A model generated the notes under the pieces. It was not told the DNA's origin. It was given only the letters and a program-made list of their open reading frames with translations, and made no database searches. Below are positions 8,550-21,023 of a stretch of DNA of 64,000 bases, in pieces (position 1 is the first letter of the stretch; every line of letters begins with the position of its first letter). The DNA is taken from contig NZ_JACCKD010000007.1 in NCBI RefSeq assembly GCF_013450155.1, positions 62,001 through 126,000 on the forward strand, written 5' to 3'. The DNA is from Haloechinothrix aidingensis. GTDB lineage: Bacteria > Actinomycetota > Actinomycetes > Mycobacteriales > Pseudonocardiaceae. The position numbers and the translations under genes were made by a program.

Positions 8550-9617
8550 ATGACCACGTTGACCCAGCGCGTACCGCTGGGCGCGCAAGCAGCAGGCCTT
8601 CGCGCCACCTTCGCCCTGCCGCGCCCCGTGCAGCGACGCATAGCAGGCAAGCCGGTCCGTGTCGACAGCCAGGAGCTCGCCCTCGATGCGCAGCTGCTGC
8701 TGCGGCTGTTCGATCTCTCCGGGATGAGCCTCAGCGGCTTGAACGATCCCGTCGCGGCGCGCGCGCAGCTGGACGCGTCCTCGTCGATGACAGCCGGGCC
8801 CACCATCCAGCCGGTGATCACCCGCGAGCTGCGCATACCCACACCGGATGGCTCGCTCGATGCGCGCCTGTACAGCCCCGCCGGCGTCACGGCACCCGCC
8901 CCCTTGCTGGTCTTCTACCACGGCGGTGGGTGGGTCATCGGCAATGTGGACAGCCATGACAACGTCGCTCGCCTGCTGGCCAAGCAGGGTGGCGTGCGAG
9001 TGCTGTCGGTGAACTACCGGCTCGCCCCGGAGAACCCGTTCCCCGCCGCTGTCGACGACGCGCTCGCCTCGTTCGAGTACGCGCACGGCCACGCCGCGGA
9101 GCTGGGGATCGACCCGGCCCGCATCGCCGTCGGCGGGGACAGCGCGGGCGGCAACCTCGCTGCCGTCGTCGCCCACCAGACGACCCGCGGGAAGGGACCC
9201 GCTCCCGCCTTCCAGCTCCTGATCTACCCGGCGGTCGACTTCACCACCCGGGCCCCGTCCCGCGACCTGTTCGCCGACGGGTTCTTCCTCACCCGCGAGG
9301 ACATGGACTGGTTCGAGGACCTCTACCTCCCCGCCGGTACGGACAAGGCCGACGAGCGCCTGTCCGTGCTGCGCGCGGCCGACCTCTCCGGCCTGCCGCC
9401 CGCCTACGTGGTCACCGCTGGCTTCGACCCGCTCCGCGACGAGGGCGAGGCCTACGCCGGGGCCCTGAACAAGGCGAACGTGCCGGTGGCCCTGAGCAGG
9501 CAACCGGACCTGATCCACGGGTTCGTCAACTTCATCGGGCTCGGCGGCCGGTTCCGCGAGGCGACCTCGGAGATCTCCGCCGCCCTGCGCACCGGCCTCA
9601 CCCTGGCAGGTCGCTAG
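8550..9617 (+). CDS. HSL-type alpha/beta hydrolase (esterase)
   Basis: A 355-residue esterase of the hormone-sensitive lipase group. The oxyanion motif HGGG is at residues 124-127 (FYHGGGWVIG), and the nucleophile elbow GDSAGG has Ser198. A later GFDPLRDEG supplies the acid and LIHGFVNF the histidine. No signal peptide is seen, so it is likely intracellular, hydrolysing short or medium acyl esters. The start is fixed by AGGAGG 9 nt before the ATG. It is monocistronic and followed by a perfect 16-bp hairpin. The N-terminal 85 residues form a helical cap usual in this group. Natural substrate unknown. Confidence 0.88.
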   Translation: MTTLTQRVPLGAQAAGLRATFALPRPVQRRIAGKPVRVDSQELALDAQLLLRLFDLSGMSLSGLNDPVAARAQLDASSSMTAGPTIQPVITRELRIPTPDGSLDARLYSPAGVTAPAPLLVFYHGGGWVIGNVDSHDNVARLLAKQGGVRVLSVNYRLAPENPFPAAVDDALASFEYAHGHAAELGIDPARIAVGGDSAGGNLAAVVAHQTTRGKGPAPAFQLLIYPAVDFTTRAPSRDLFADGFFLTREDMDWFEDLYLPAGTDKADERLSVLRAADLSGLPPAYVVTAGFDPLRDEGEAYAGALNKANVPVALSRQPDLIHGFVNFIGLGGRFREATSEISAALRTGLTLAGR

Positions 9618-9666
9618 CGCCGTCGCCACGGCCATCCGCTGGTGACGAGGCCCCACCGCGCACATG

Positions 9667-9701
9667 CCGGGGTCCGGCGGGCAGCGCCCGCCGGACCCCG
9701 G
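9667..9701. terminator. Perfect 16-bp hairpin between convergent genes
   Basis: Arms 9667-9682 and 9686-9701 (CCGGGGTCCGGCGGGC and its exact complement) close a 3-nt loop. It lies between the esterase and the convergent secreted-protein gene and probably stops transcription from both sides. There is no U tract, as is common in actinobacterial terminators. Confidence 0.8.
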
Positions 9702-9766
9702 CTGGAATGTGCATCCTCAGAAATATCCGTTCCGGGAGGAATGACCGAACCGGAGGACCCGGACCG

Positions 9767-10378
9767 TCACGGAAGGTCGGCCCCCGATTCGTCGCCGCCC
9801 TCCTCCGATTCGCCGGAATCGTCTTCTGATTCGTCACCGGACTCTTCGGCGGAATCCTCGGTCGGCAATTCAGGCATATCACCGCCGGGCAAATCAGCCA
9901 CACCGCCGCCGGGCAAATCAGCTCCGATGCCGCCGCCGAGGACGCTGTCGACCAGATCGGCGATCGTCATCAGCAAGCCTTGCACGAGGTTGTTCAGCGT
10001 GCCGAGGATGCGCGGCTCCGTCCCGTCGAGCTCCTCGAGGCCGGCAGCGACCCGGTCAGCCTCCGTCCGGGCAGCCGCAGCCTGCTCGCTCACCTCGCTC
10101 GGCAGATTGTACCGCTCGCCACCAGCGATTTCCCCGAGCAGCGACTGGGCACGCTCCACCCCGGCGGCCGTGCGGTCGACATCACCGGCCTCGGCCGCCT
10201 CGGAGATCTCGGCGTGCGTCTCGCTGAGCTGCGCCGCTGCGCTGGCCGTGCTCGACGAACCCGTCGACTCATCGACAGCACTTTCCGCGGCACTCGCCGT
10301 GGCGATACTCGAACCACCCAAGGATAAAAGGCTACCGACCGCCACCACGGCAATCGAGCGAGCGAATTTCCTTCTCAT
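9767..10378 (-). CDS. Secreted acidic low-complexity protein, function unknown
   Basis: A 203-residue protein with a good Sec signal peptide (MRRKFARSIAVVAVGSLLSL, then cleavage near ATASAAES at about residue 30). Residues 30-115 are helical and rich in Ala and Glu. The last 60 residues are Gly-Asp-Glu-Ser rich (a GGGIGADLPGGG type linker, then runs of SEE and EDDS) and very acidic. No lipobox, LPxTG or membrane anchor is visible, so it should be released to the wall space or medium. I do not recognise a family. It is convergent with the esterase and stands alone. Confidence 0.7.
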   Translation of the reverse strand: MRRKFARSIAVVAVGSLLSLGGSSIATASAAESAVDESTGSSSTASAAAQLSETHAEISEAAEAGDVDRTAAGVERAQSLLGEIAGGERYNLPSEVSEQAAAARTEADRVAAGLEELDGTEPRILGTLNNLVQGLLMTIADLVDSVLGGGIGADLPGGGVADLPGGDMPELPTEDSAEESGDESEDDSGESEEGGDESGADLP

Positions 10379-10953
10379 CAGCTACTCCTCTCGAGGATTG
10401 CGTTCCCGCCAGATTCCATGCGTACTCGCCGAGTCGATCACGCACCAGGCGAAGAATGCGGAGCCAGCCCCGGCGAATGATCACATAGCGAATACCGGAT
10501 CGCAGATTTCCCCGTAAATGATGATCAACCCACGCGGTCGTGCGAGCACTGTCGTCGGCGCTGCGTCATGACAGGCGTCGCTGTGGCCCAGTCGTCACTC
10601 TGTGGCGCGAGAATGTAACCCACACGGTTCTCACCGCACAGCACACCCCTGAACGGGGGAGAGGGCACTCCATGGAACTACCCACAGGGTCCGTTACCGC
10701 ACTTCCCCATGGCCGAGTAGGTGACTCGCGACCGGTGAGCGCGCATGGCGGGCGAGCCGGATGACCGGCCGTGACTCGTAGCCCGCCCCGCGAACGAACT
10801 CGCGGGAAAGTGTAGCCGCGCAGCCTCCGCGTGCCGTACGACACGCCGGAACGGCGCGCAGCTCGATCACCCGCGCGACAGGCGGCCGGTCACTGTGCCG
10901 AGCTGACGACCCTGCGTTGACGGGAGGGCGAGGGCTCCCGCGAGGATGGAGAC
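10379..10953. other. 575-bp gene-poor stretch
   Basis: The stretch lies between the secreted-protein gene and the hydrolase at 10954, which are transcribed divergently. Short open frames here have no ribosome site and poor codon bias, and I see no gene. A weak promoter candidate for the hydrolase is TTGACG at 10917-10922 with GAGGAT at 10942-10947. Confidence 0.5.
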
Positions 10954-11838
10954 ATGGAGACCCAAGACTTCCCCTTCACCTCCCGCGGCACGGAATGCGC
11001 CGCCTGGCTCTACCGTCCGGCCGGCGACGGCCCGCACCCGGTCGTGGTGATGGCACACGGCTTCACGGGCACGCGTGAGCTCGCCCTGACGCGCTACGCC
11101 GAGCGGTTCGCCTCCGCGGGCATCGGCGTGCTGCTGTTCGACTACCGGTACTTCGGCGCCAGCGGCGGTCAGCCGCGCCAGCTGCTGGACATCGGCAGCC
11201 AGCTCGACGACTGGCGGGCCGCGATCGCCGCGGCACGGGGCGTCTCGTGGGCCGACCCCGCCCGGATCGCGCTGTTCGGCTCGTCCTACTCGGGCGGTCA
11301 CGTGGTACGCCTGGCCTCCGAGGACCGCAGGATCGCGGCGATGGTGGCACAGTGCCCGTTCTCCGACGGCGCGGCCACGACGCGCGTGATACCTCCCGTC
11401 CACGCCGTACGGGTCACCGCGCATGCCGTGCGCGACCAGGCGCGCGCGTTGCTCGGCAAGGCGCCGCACTACATTCCCGCCGTGGCCGAGCCGGGACAGC
11501 TCGGCATGATGAACACCCCGGATGCCAAGGCGGGCATGGAGGCGCTCGTCCCGGCCGAGTCGACGTGGCAGAACAGGGTCGCCGCGCGGATCGGGCTGCA
11601 CGTACCGCTGTACCGGCCGGGCAGGATGGCGAAGAACGTGCAGTGCCCGGCCCTGTGGTGCGTGACCGACCAGGACACGCTCTGCCCTGCCGGCAACACC
11701 GTGAAGTGGGCGAGCACAGCCCCCCGCGCCGAGATCAAGCGTTACCCGATCGGGCATTTCGACATCTACCTCGGCGAGGACTTCGAGCGCGCGGTCGCCG
11801 ACCAGACGGAGTTCCTCACGCGACACCTACTCGATTGA
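10954..11838 (+). CDS. Alpha/beta hydrolase, dienelactone-hydrolase/BAAT-like
   Basis: A 294-residue cytosolic alpha/beta hydrolase. The first strands lead to VVMAHGFTGTREL (oxyanion loop). The nucleophile elbow is FGSSYSGGHV with a serine, the acid probably the Asp of TDQDTLCPA, and the histidine lies in YPIGHFDIY. The pattern resembles acetyl-xylan esterase or dienelactone hydrolase relatives that act as peptidase-like esterases. The start at 10954 has GGAG 3 nt upstream, rather close but the only choice. DUF2797 follows after 9 bp, so the two may be co-transcribed. Substrate unknown. Confidence 0.83.
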   Translation: METQDFPFTSRGTECAAWLYRPAGDGPHPVVVMAHGFTGTRELALTRYAERFASAGIGVLLFDYRYFGASGGQPRQLLDIGSQLDDWRAAIAAARGVSWADPARIALFGSSYSGGHVVRLASEDRRIAAMVAQCPFSDGAATTRVIPPVHAVRVTAHAVRDQARALLGKAPHYIPAVAEPGQLGMMNTPDAKAGMEALVPAESTWQNRVAARIGLHVPLYRPGRMAKNVQCPALWCVTDQDTLCPAGNTVKWASTAPRAEIKRYPIGHFDIYLGEDFERAVADQTEFLTRHLLD

Positions 11839-11847
11839 TATATCGCT

Positions 11848-12732
11848 ATGTCGACTTGCTCGATACCCGCGGGGTTGTGTGGCGGGATCAGGTGGCGAGG
11901 CTCGAGCGCCACGCTCACCGTCGCCGACGAGAACGGCTACGAACACGAGAGCGCGCTCGAGGAAGGCCGGCCGGTCGGCGTGCGGTTGGGCTCCTCCCGG
12001 TTCTGCGTCGGGGTCCGGCAGGACGATCGGCGCCGGTGCCCGCACGGTAGCCACATCCGCAGGAACACCTCGGAGACCCAATGCCGGTCGTGCGCGGCCA
12101 CCGACCCCGGTAGGGCCATCGCGCGGGACGCGGTGGTCGACCCGAGGCCCTTCCACCTCTACCTCGCGTGGTTCGGCCCCGGCCTGCTCAAAGTCGGAAT
12201 CACCACCGTCGGCAGGGGTCACAACCGGCTCGCCGAGCAAGGTGCGCTGGCATTCACCTGGCTGGCGCAGGGACCACACGAGGTCATCCGCGCGGCCGAA
12301 CGCGCGGTCGCGGCGGCCCGCCTGGCGCCAGAACGGCGCAAGCGCACGACCAAGCTGGCCGGGCTGTGGGACCTCCCACCGGCGGACAGACGCCGCGCGG
12401 AGCTCGAAACCGCCTACCAGCAGGCGATACGGTGCGGCGGGTGGCCGAGCGGCCTCGAACCGCTGCCGTTCGAGGAGGTCGAGCACACCGAGATGTTCGG
12501 GCTCGACCGGCTGCCGAACACCGTCGCCGACATCACCACGCTCACACCCACCTGCGTGCTCGCCGGCTCGGTCCGCACGGTCATCGGCACCGAGCTGGTA
12601 CTCGACACCGACGACGGCCCCACCATGCTCAGCGGCCGCATGCTCGCGGGCTGGCCCCTGCAGCCCACCGACGCCGCGCCCGTCGGCTACCGCACCACCC
12701 CGCGCGGTCCCGGCGAGCACGTACTGTTCTGA
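11848..12732 (+). CDS. DUF2797 protein with zinc-ribbon-like and GIY-YIG-like segments
   Basis: A 294-residue protein matching my recollection of the DUF2797 family, of unknown function. Seen: cysteines and histidines C53, C64, H66, H69, C79 and C82, spaced like a zinc site. A segment at 103-130 reads HLYLAWFGPGLLKVGIT with downstream Arg and Glu, which resembles the GIY-YIG fold (YLxxF...KVGIT...R...E). The rest is beta-rich with a final GPGEHVLF. If the resemblance is real it would be a nuclease-like domain, but catalytic competence is unproven. The start at 11848 lacks a clear ribosome site and follows the hydrolase stop by 9 bp. The gene faces rtcB, an RNA ligase homologue, across a terminator hairpin. 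Confidence 0.75.
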   Translation: MSTCSIPAGLCGGIRWRGSSATLTVADENGYEHESALEEGRPVGVRLGSSRFCVGVRQDDRRRCPHGSHIRRNTSETQCRSCAATDPGRAIARDAVVDPRPFHLYLAWFGPGLLKVGITTVGRGHNRLAEQGALAFTWLAQGPHEVIRAAERAVAAARLAPERRKRTTKLAGLWDLPPADRRRAELETAYQQAIRCGGWPSGLEPLPFEEVEHTEMFGLDRLPNTVADITTLTPTCVLAGSVRTVIGTELVLDTDDGPTMLSGRMLAGWPLQPTDAAPVGYRTTPRGPGEHVLF

Positions 12733-12740
12733 GCGTACGT

Positions 12741-12759
12741 CCCGGGCCCCAGGCCCGGG
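12741..12759. terminator. GC-rich hairpin between DUF2797 gene and rtcB
   Basis: CCCGGGCC and GGCCCGGG form an 8-bp stem with a 3-nt loop in the 28-bp gap between the convergent genes. Likely a bidirectional stop. Confidence 0.7.
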
Positions 12760-12760
12760 G

Positions 12761-13945
12761 TCATCCCTTCACGCACACGACCTGCTTGAGCCGTGTCACC
12801 ACCTCGACCAGGTCGCGCTGCGCCTCGATCACCGAGTCGATGTCCTTGTACGCGGCCGGGATCTCGTCGAGGGCGCCCGCATCCTTGCGGCACTCCACGC
12901 CCCTGGTCTGCGCGGCGAGATCGCGCGCGGAGTAGGTCTTGCGCGCCTTGTTCCGCGACATCCGGCGCCCGGCGCCGTGCGCGGCCGACCGGAACGCGCG
13001 CTCGTTGCCCAGCCCGCGCACGATGTACGAGCCGGTCCCCATGCTCCCCGGCACGATGCCCAGCTCCCCGGCACCCGCCCTGATCGCCCCCTTACGTGTG
13101 ACCAGCAGGTTCACCCCGTCATAGGTCTCCTCGGCGACATAGTTGTGGTGACACGAGATCGGTTCGTCGAACCGGGCCCCGCGAACCGTATCCGCAAGTG
13201 CCCTCTTCACCAGCCAGAGCATGATGGCCCGGTTACGCGCCGCGTAGTCCTGCGCCCAGAAGACGTCATGGATGTACGCGCGCATCTGCGGGGTGTCCGC
13301 GAGGAACGCGGCCAGATCCCGGTCCGGCAGGTCAGCGTTGTGCGCCAGGCCGCTGGCGATGTCGATGTGCCGCTGCGCGAGCTCGTTGCCGATCCCGCGC
13401 GACCCCGAATGCAGCATCAGCCACACCCGGCCGTCGTCCGGGCCGCCCTGCTCGAGGCAGACCTCGATGAAGTGGTTGCCGCCACCGAGAGTGCCGAGCT
13501 GGCTTCTCGCGCGGTCAGCCATACCCCGCACGCCCGGGTGAAGGTTGCCGAAGTCCCGCCAGAACGCGTCCCAGTCACCGGTGCCAGGGACGCTGCCGGT
13601 ATCCACCGGACTCCGGTGCACGGCCGAGCCGACGGGCACGGCGGCCTCGATGCGCTTGCGGAGCTTTCGCAGGTTAGCGGGCAGGTCGTCGGCATGCAGG
13701 GACGACGGCACGGCGCTCATGCCACATCCGATGTCGACCCCGACCGCGGCCGGGCAGACCGCGTCGCGCATGGCGATCACGCAGCCGACCGCAGCGCCCT
13801 TGCCCAGGTGCACGTCCGGCATCACCGCGAGCCCGTGCGTCCACGGGAGGTTCGCGATATCGCGCAGCTGCCCCATCACCGCCTCATCCACCGAAGCGGG
13901 GTCGGCCCACATCCTGATCGGCGCACCCGTCTCCCCGAGGGTCAT
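12761..13945 (-). CDS. rtcB: RtcB family RNA ligase-like protein
   Basis: A 394-residue RtcB homologue. RtcB joins RNA 2',3'-cyclic phosphate ends to 5'-OH ends using GTP and Mn2+. Seen motifs: PDVHLGKGAAVG, VGVDIGCGM with metal ligands Asp71 and Cys74, LGGGNHFIEV, HSGSRGIG, and GSMGTGSYIV with GAGRRMSRNKA near the C-terminus (guanylation region). The open frame extends far upstream, but the ATG at 13945 is chosen because AGGAGGG lies 9 nt before it and the family begins here. The protein is shorter than E. coli RtcB, as in other actinobacterial homologues. No RtcR regulator or archease is nearby. It is divergent from the MFS gene, with 90 bp between. Confidence 0.9.
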   Translation of the reverse strand: MTLGETGAPIRMWADPASVDEAVMGQLRDIANLPWTHGLAVMPDVHLGKGAAVGCVIAMRDAVCPAAVGVDIGCGMSAVPSSLHADDLPANLRKLRKRIEAAVPVGSAVHRSPVDTGSVPGTGDWDAFWRDFGNLHPGVRGMADRARSQLGTLGGGNHFIEVCLEQGGPDDGRVWLMLHSGSRGIGNELAQRHIDIASGLAHNADLPDRDLAAFLADTPQMRAYIHDVFWAQDYAARNRAIMLWLVKRALADTVRGARFDEPISCHHNYVAEETYDGVNLLVTRKGAIRAGAGELGIVPGSMGTGSYIVRGLGNERAFRSAAHGAGRRMSRNKARKTYSARDLAAQTRGVECRKDAGALDEIPAAYKDIDSVIEAQRDLVEVVTRLKQVVCVKG

Positions 13946-14035
13946 GCGCGTTGCCCTCCTTGGCCTCGTACCTGCCGGCAGCGGTCGCCGTGACCTGCGG
14001 GACAAATCAGTTGCACGTCCGTACCAGAATGCGTT

Positions 14036-15256
14036 GTGATGGTCCGCATGCCGCTGCGGGACTACCGTCGCATGTTCGCCTACCGCCAGGTGCCGACGGC
14101 GATGCTGCTCACCTTCCTCGCCCGTGTCCCCATGACGGCCATGGGGCTCACCCTCACCCTGCACATCGTCAGCGCGCTGGGCATGGGATACGGGGCAGCC
14201 GGCCTCGTCGGGATGATGACCACGGTAGGCACAGCCGCCGCCGCACCGTTCATCGGCAGGATGCTCGACCGGCACGGCCTGCGCCCCGTGATCGCCGCGT
14301 GCACGACCGCCTCGGCCGCCTACTGGATCAGCGCGCCGCACCTGACGTACCCGCTGCTGCTGATCCTCGCGTTTCCCGCGGGGATGCTGGCGGTGCCAGC
14401 CAGCCCGGTCATGCGCCAGATCCTCGCGGCGATCGTGCCGGCCCGGCTGCAGCGCACGGCCTACTCGCTGGACTCGATCCTCATCGAGCTCTCGTTCATG
14501 CTCGGGCCGGCCACCGGCATCCTGCTGACGACCCAGCTGTCCAGCACGATCGCCCTCACCGCCATCGGTGCCTGCTTCGGTGCCGCCGGGACCGCGCTGT
14601 ACCTGGTCAACCCCCCGATCCGCACAGCGGACACCGCACACCTGCGCAAGGGCGAACGCCCGCCACTACGCGACTGGCTCACCCCCCGGCTCGCCAGGGC
14701 GCTGCTCCTGGCGGGCGGGGCCCTGTTCGTCCTCGTCGGGACCGAGCTCGCCGCGCTCGCGATACTGCGCGAGCACGACCAGGTCAGCTGGACCAGCCTG
14801 GTCATCGTCGTGATGTGCCTCGCCTCGCTCGCGGGCGGCCTGACGCACGGGGCGGTGCACAGGTCGCTGTCCCAGCCGACGCTCATGATCCTGCTCGCCG
14901 CCCTCGTGGTGCCGGTCGGCCTGGCAGGCGGGGCGTGGTGGCTGCTCGCGCTCGCGCTCATCCCGACCAACCTGATGTGCGCGCCGACATTGGCCGCAGG
15001 CGCGGAGGCGATCAGCCATCTCGCCCCGGCCAAGGTACGCGGGGAGGCGATGGGGATGCTCGACAGCGCCACCCGCCTCGGGCTCGCGATCGGCTCGCCC
15101 GCCGTCGGTTTCGTGATGGACCATTCCTCGGCGGCGTGGGGGTTCGCGGCCGCGGGCCTCGGCGGCCTGTTCATCGCGGCCGTCGCCGTGACCATCGGCA
15201 GACTGACACCGTCCACACGGGACAGGGCAGGCGAGCTGGCCGGTTCGGCAGCCTGA
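14036..15256 (+). CDS. MFS transporter
   Basis: A 406-residue major facilitator protein with about 12 hydrophobic segments. The conserved loop between helices 2 and 3 reads GRMLDRHGLRP, close to the family GxLaDrxGrr signature. A long cytosolic loop with HLRKGERPPLRDW separates the two halves. Most similar in style to the actinobacterial drug or sugar efflux group; cargo cannot be told from sequence. Starts at GTG 14036, ATG 14039 and ATG 14048 are all possible; MPLRDYRRMF at 14048 fits the family best. It is divergent from rtcB, and a nested inverted repeat follows the stop. Confidence 0.82.
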   Translation: MMVRMPLRDYRRMFAYRQVPTAMLLTFLARVPMTAMGLTLTLHIVSALGMGYGAAGLVGMMTTVGTAAAAPFIGRMLDRHGLRPVIAACTTASAAYWISAPHLTYPLLLILAFPAGMLAVPASPVMRQILAAIVPARLQRTAYSLDSILIELSFMLGPATGILLTTQLSSTIALTAIGACFGAAGTALYLVNPPIRTADTAHLRKGERPPLRDWLTPRLARALLLAGGALFVLVGTELAALAILREHDQVSWTSLVIVVMCLASLAGGLTHGAVHRSLSQPTLMILLAALVVPVGLAGGAWWLLALALIPTNLMCAPTLAAGAEAISHLAPAKVRGEAMGMLDSATRLGLAIGSPAVGFVMDHSSAAWGFAAAGLGGLFIAAVAVTIGRLTPSTRDRAGELAGSAA

Positions 15257-15308
15257 ACGGCTCCGCACAGCCGTACTCGCGCCTGTGCGACGGGTCGTAG
15301 CCGTTCAG
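15253..15308. terminator. Nested inverted repeat between MFS gene and asd
   Basis: Outer arms CTGAACGGCT (15253-15262) and AGCCGTTCAG (15299-15308), with inner arms CGCACAG (15264-15270) and CTGTGCG (15283-15289). The structure starts at the MFS stop codon and precedes the convergent asd end. Probably a bidirectional terminator. Confidence 0.65.
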
Positions 15309-15393
15309 CGCGTGCACCGGGCAATCCGGCCACGTGGTGACGGCGCGGGACGCCGACCCGCCGCGCGGGCAACCGAGTCGCGCGGAGGCGCCG

Positions 15394-17699
<2,306 letters not shown>

Positions 17700-17836
17700 A
17701 GCGCGTCACCCTCCTCGCTGCGCCTCACCCCGTTCGGGCTAGCGCCGTTACATGCTTGCGAACCAGGGTACAGATCCGTCACCCCCTGTACGGCATACCG
17801 TGTGGCAACCGCCACGCGAAACCACCCGATGCGGCG

Positions 17837-17842
17837 CATAAT
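17837..17842 (+). promoter_or_regulatory. -10 box of a leaderless nitroreductase transcript
   Basis: CATAAT ends 8 nt before the ATG at 17851. No Shine-Dalgarno sequence lies between, so the mRNA probably begins at the start codon. Confidence 0.55.
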
Positions 17843-17850
17843 CTGATCGC

Positions 17851-18462
17851 ATGCCCGCACCACCCGACAAACCGGCCACGACCAGCGTGCCTGTGCACGA
17901 GCTGATCGCCTCGCGGTGGAGCCCCCGGGCGTTCGACCCGGACGCGGCCGTCTCCGACCGCCAGTTGCGCGCGCTGCTGGAGGCCGCGCGCTGGGCGCCG
18001 TCGTTCGGCAACACCCAGCCCGCCCGCTACCTGGTCGGACGCAGAGGAGACACGGTGCACGCCAAGATCCTCGCCGCGCTCACCGAACGTAACCGGAGCT
18101 GGGCCTGTCGCGCGTCCGCGCTCCTGCTGGTCGTGGCGATGACCGAGAACGCGAAAGGCACCGTCCCGTACGCCACCTACAGTGCCGGCCTTGCCACCGA
18201 GAACCTCGTGCTGCAGGCCACCGCGAGCGGGCTCGCGGCCCACCAGATGGCCGGGTTCGACGCCGAGGCGGCGCGCCGCGACTTCGCCCTGCCGGACTAC
18301 GCCGAACCGCTGGTTGCCCTCGCCGTCGGCGTGCAGGCGGACGCGAAGGTCCTCGGGGACGAGAACCTGGCCGAGCGCGAGCAGGCCCCGCGCAGGCGTA
18401 TCACCCTCGACGAGCTCGCGTTCGGCGAGTGGGGCACGCCGGCATTCCGGGACACGCCCTAG
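17851..18462 (+). CDS. Nitroreductase family protein
   Basis: A 203-residue FMN-dependent nitroreductase-fold protein. The FMN-binding start (SRWSPRAFDP), RWAPSFGNTQPARYLVG, and the central TENLVLQATASGLAAHQMAGF are all present. Such enzymes reduce nitro groups, quinones or other electrophiles with NAD(P)H. It is monocistronic and likely leaderless (-10 CATAAT 8 nt upstream of ATG). It diverges from the aspartokinase operon and ends before an 8-bp hairpin shared with the convergent membrane-protein gene. Substrate unknown. Confidence 0.87.
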   Translation: MPAPPDKPATTSVPVHELIASRWSPRAFDPDAAVSDRQLRALLEAARWAPSFGNTQPARYLVGRRGDTVHAKILAALTERNRSWACRASALLLVVAMTENAKGTVPYATYSAGLATENLVLQATASGLAAHQMAGFDAEAARRDFALPDYAEPLVALAVGVQADAKVLGDENLAEREQAPRRRITLDELAFGEWGTPAFRDTP

Positions 18463-18489
18463 CTGCCCGGCGAAGATCCAGCGGGCAGC
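18462..18489. terminator. Hairpin between nitroreductase and membrane protein genes
   Basis: GCTGCCCG (18462-18469) pairs with CGGGCAGC (18482-18489) across a 12-nt loop in the gap between two convergent genes. Confidence 0.5.
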
Positions 18490-18490
18490 C

Positions 18491-18922
18491 CTAAACCTGA
18501 GCGCCGCCGAGCCTGCGGATGATCGAGGCACCGACCGAGGAGATCACCAGCCATAACAACGCCGCGATGCCGAAGTTGACGAGCACCTCGGTGTTGCGCT
18601 CGTCGAAGGTGAACATGTTCTCGAACCCGAGCGTCAGCGAGGGAGCGGTATTCGTGACGAAGTCGACGATCGAGTTGTCCGGGTTCGCATCGGCCAGGGT
18701 GAAGACGACATGCAGCACGAGCAGCACTGCGAAGATCAACCCCACCCAACGGACGGCACCCGCGAGTACGCCTACGAACTGGTCCTTGACTGCCCGCCAG
18801 TCGACGGCCGGCGACCGGCGCGCACGCGAGCGACCCTGCTCGCTGTCGGACACCCCGCCTGCCCGCGGTATGGCACGAGTTTCGTCGTTGTTGGGCGGTT
18901 CGTCCTTGGCGTGGTCTGACAT
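18491..18922 (-). CDS. Small two-helix membrane protein, unknown function
   Basis: A 143-residue protein. Residues 1-45 are hydrophilic and disordered-looking (DEPPNNDETRA, SRARRSP). Two hydrophobic helices follow, around 56-78 (VGLIFAVLLVLHVVFTL) and 112-133 (FGIAALLWLVISSVG). The segment between, about 32 residues with NPDNSIVDFVTNTAPSL, should face the outside. A basic tail RRLGG ends the protein. I recognise no named family, though the layout recalls conserved small actinobacterial membrane proteins. It stands alone between nitroreductase (convergent) and the leuA leader (divergent). Confidence 0.65.
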   Translation of the reverse strand: MSDHAKDEPPNNDETRAIPRAGGVSDSEQGRSRARRSPAVDWRAVKDQFVGVLAGAVRWVGLIFAVLLVLHVVFTLADANPDNSIVDFVTNTAPSLTLGFENMFTFDERNTEVLVNFGIAALLWLVISSVGASIIRRLGGAQV

Positions 18923-19033
18923 AGGGGAAGTTTGTCATGTTGATCGGCGTGACGCTACTGGCACGTAGCATCGTCGCGTCCCCGTTCGCACTCCGGGGTG
19001 CGGCCCGGCTGGTCGCCGTTCAGCCGCACGGGT

Positions 19034-19039
19034 TACCCT
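19034..19039 (+). promoter_or_regulatory. -10 box for the leuA leader
   Basis: TACCCT lies 7 nt before the ATG of the leader peptide at 19047. This suits a leaderless transcript that begins directly with the leader reading frame. The -35 element is weak. Confidence 0.5.
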
Positions 19040-19046
19040 TGACGCA

Positions 19047-19072
19047 ATGGCGTTCGTTCTCCTGCTTCGCTG

Positions 19073-19088
<16 letters not shown>
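19047..19088 (+). CDS. LeuA leader peptide
   Basis: A 13-residue reading frame, MAFVLLLRCRDGA, with three consecutive leucine codons (CTC CTG CTT), lies 85 bp before leuA. Its 3' half is the left arm of a strong hairpin. Leucine-rich leader peptides of this form are the sensors in predicted leuA attenuation systems of Actinobacteria: stalling at the leucine codons when leucine is scarce would change whether the hairpin forms. It is too short for standard gene callers. Confidence 0.85.
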
Positions 19089-20960
<1,872 letters not shown>

Positions 20961-20961
20961 C

Positions 20962-21010
20962 GCTGAATGACGCGTTCAGTCCCTCTGATGGACTGAACGC
21001 GTCATTCAGC
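20962..21010. repeat. Palindromic repeat family B, copy 1 (perfect arms)
   Basis: Perfect 21-bp inverted arms, 20962-20982 and 20990-21010 (core TGAATGACGCGTTCAGTCC), with a 7-nt loop. It begins 2 bp after the leuA stop and ends 14 bp before the convergent HTH_42 stop, and it probably terminates both. The same element recurs at 22144 and 39236. Confidence 0.92.
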
Positions 21011-21023
21011 TCAACCCTGCGGG

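Noticed and set aside
10540-10844. Short frames on both strands
   Set aside because: No start context, poor coding bias.
11879-13993. 704-codon open frame, plus strand
   Set aside because: It overlaps the DUF2797 gene in another frame and is antisense to rtcB; composition is not protein-like.
13946-14641. N-terminal extension of rtcB
   Set aside because: The extra 232 residues overlap the divergent MFS gene and lack family similarity; a good ribosome site supports ATG 13945.
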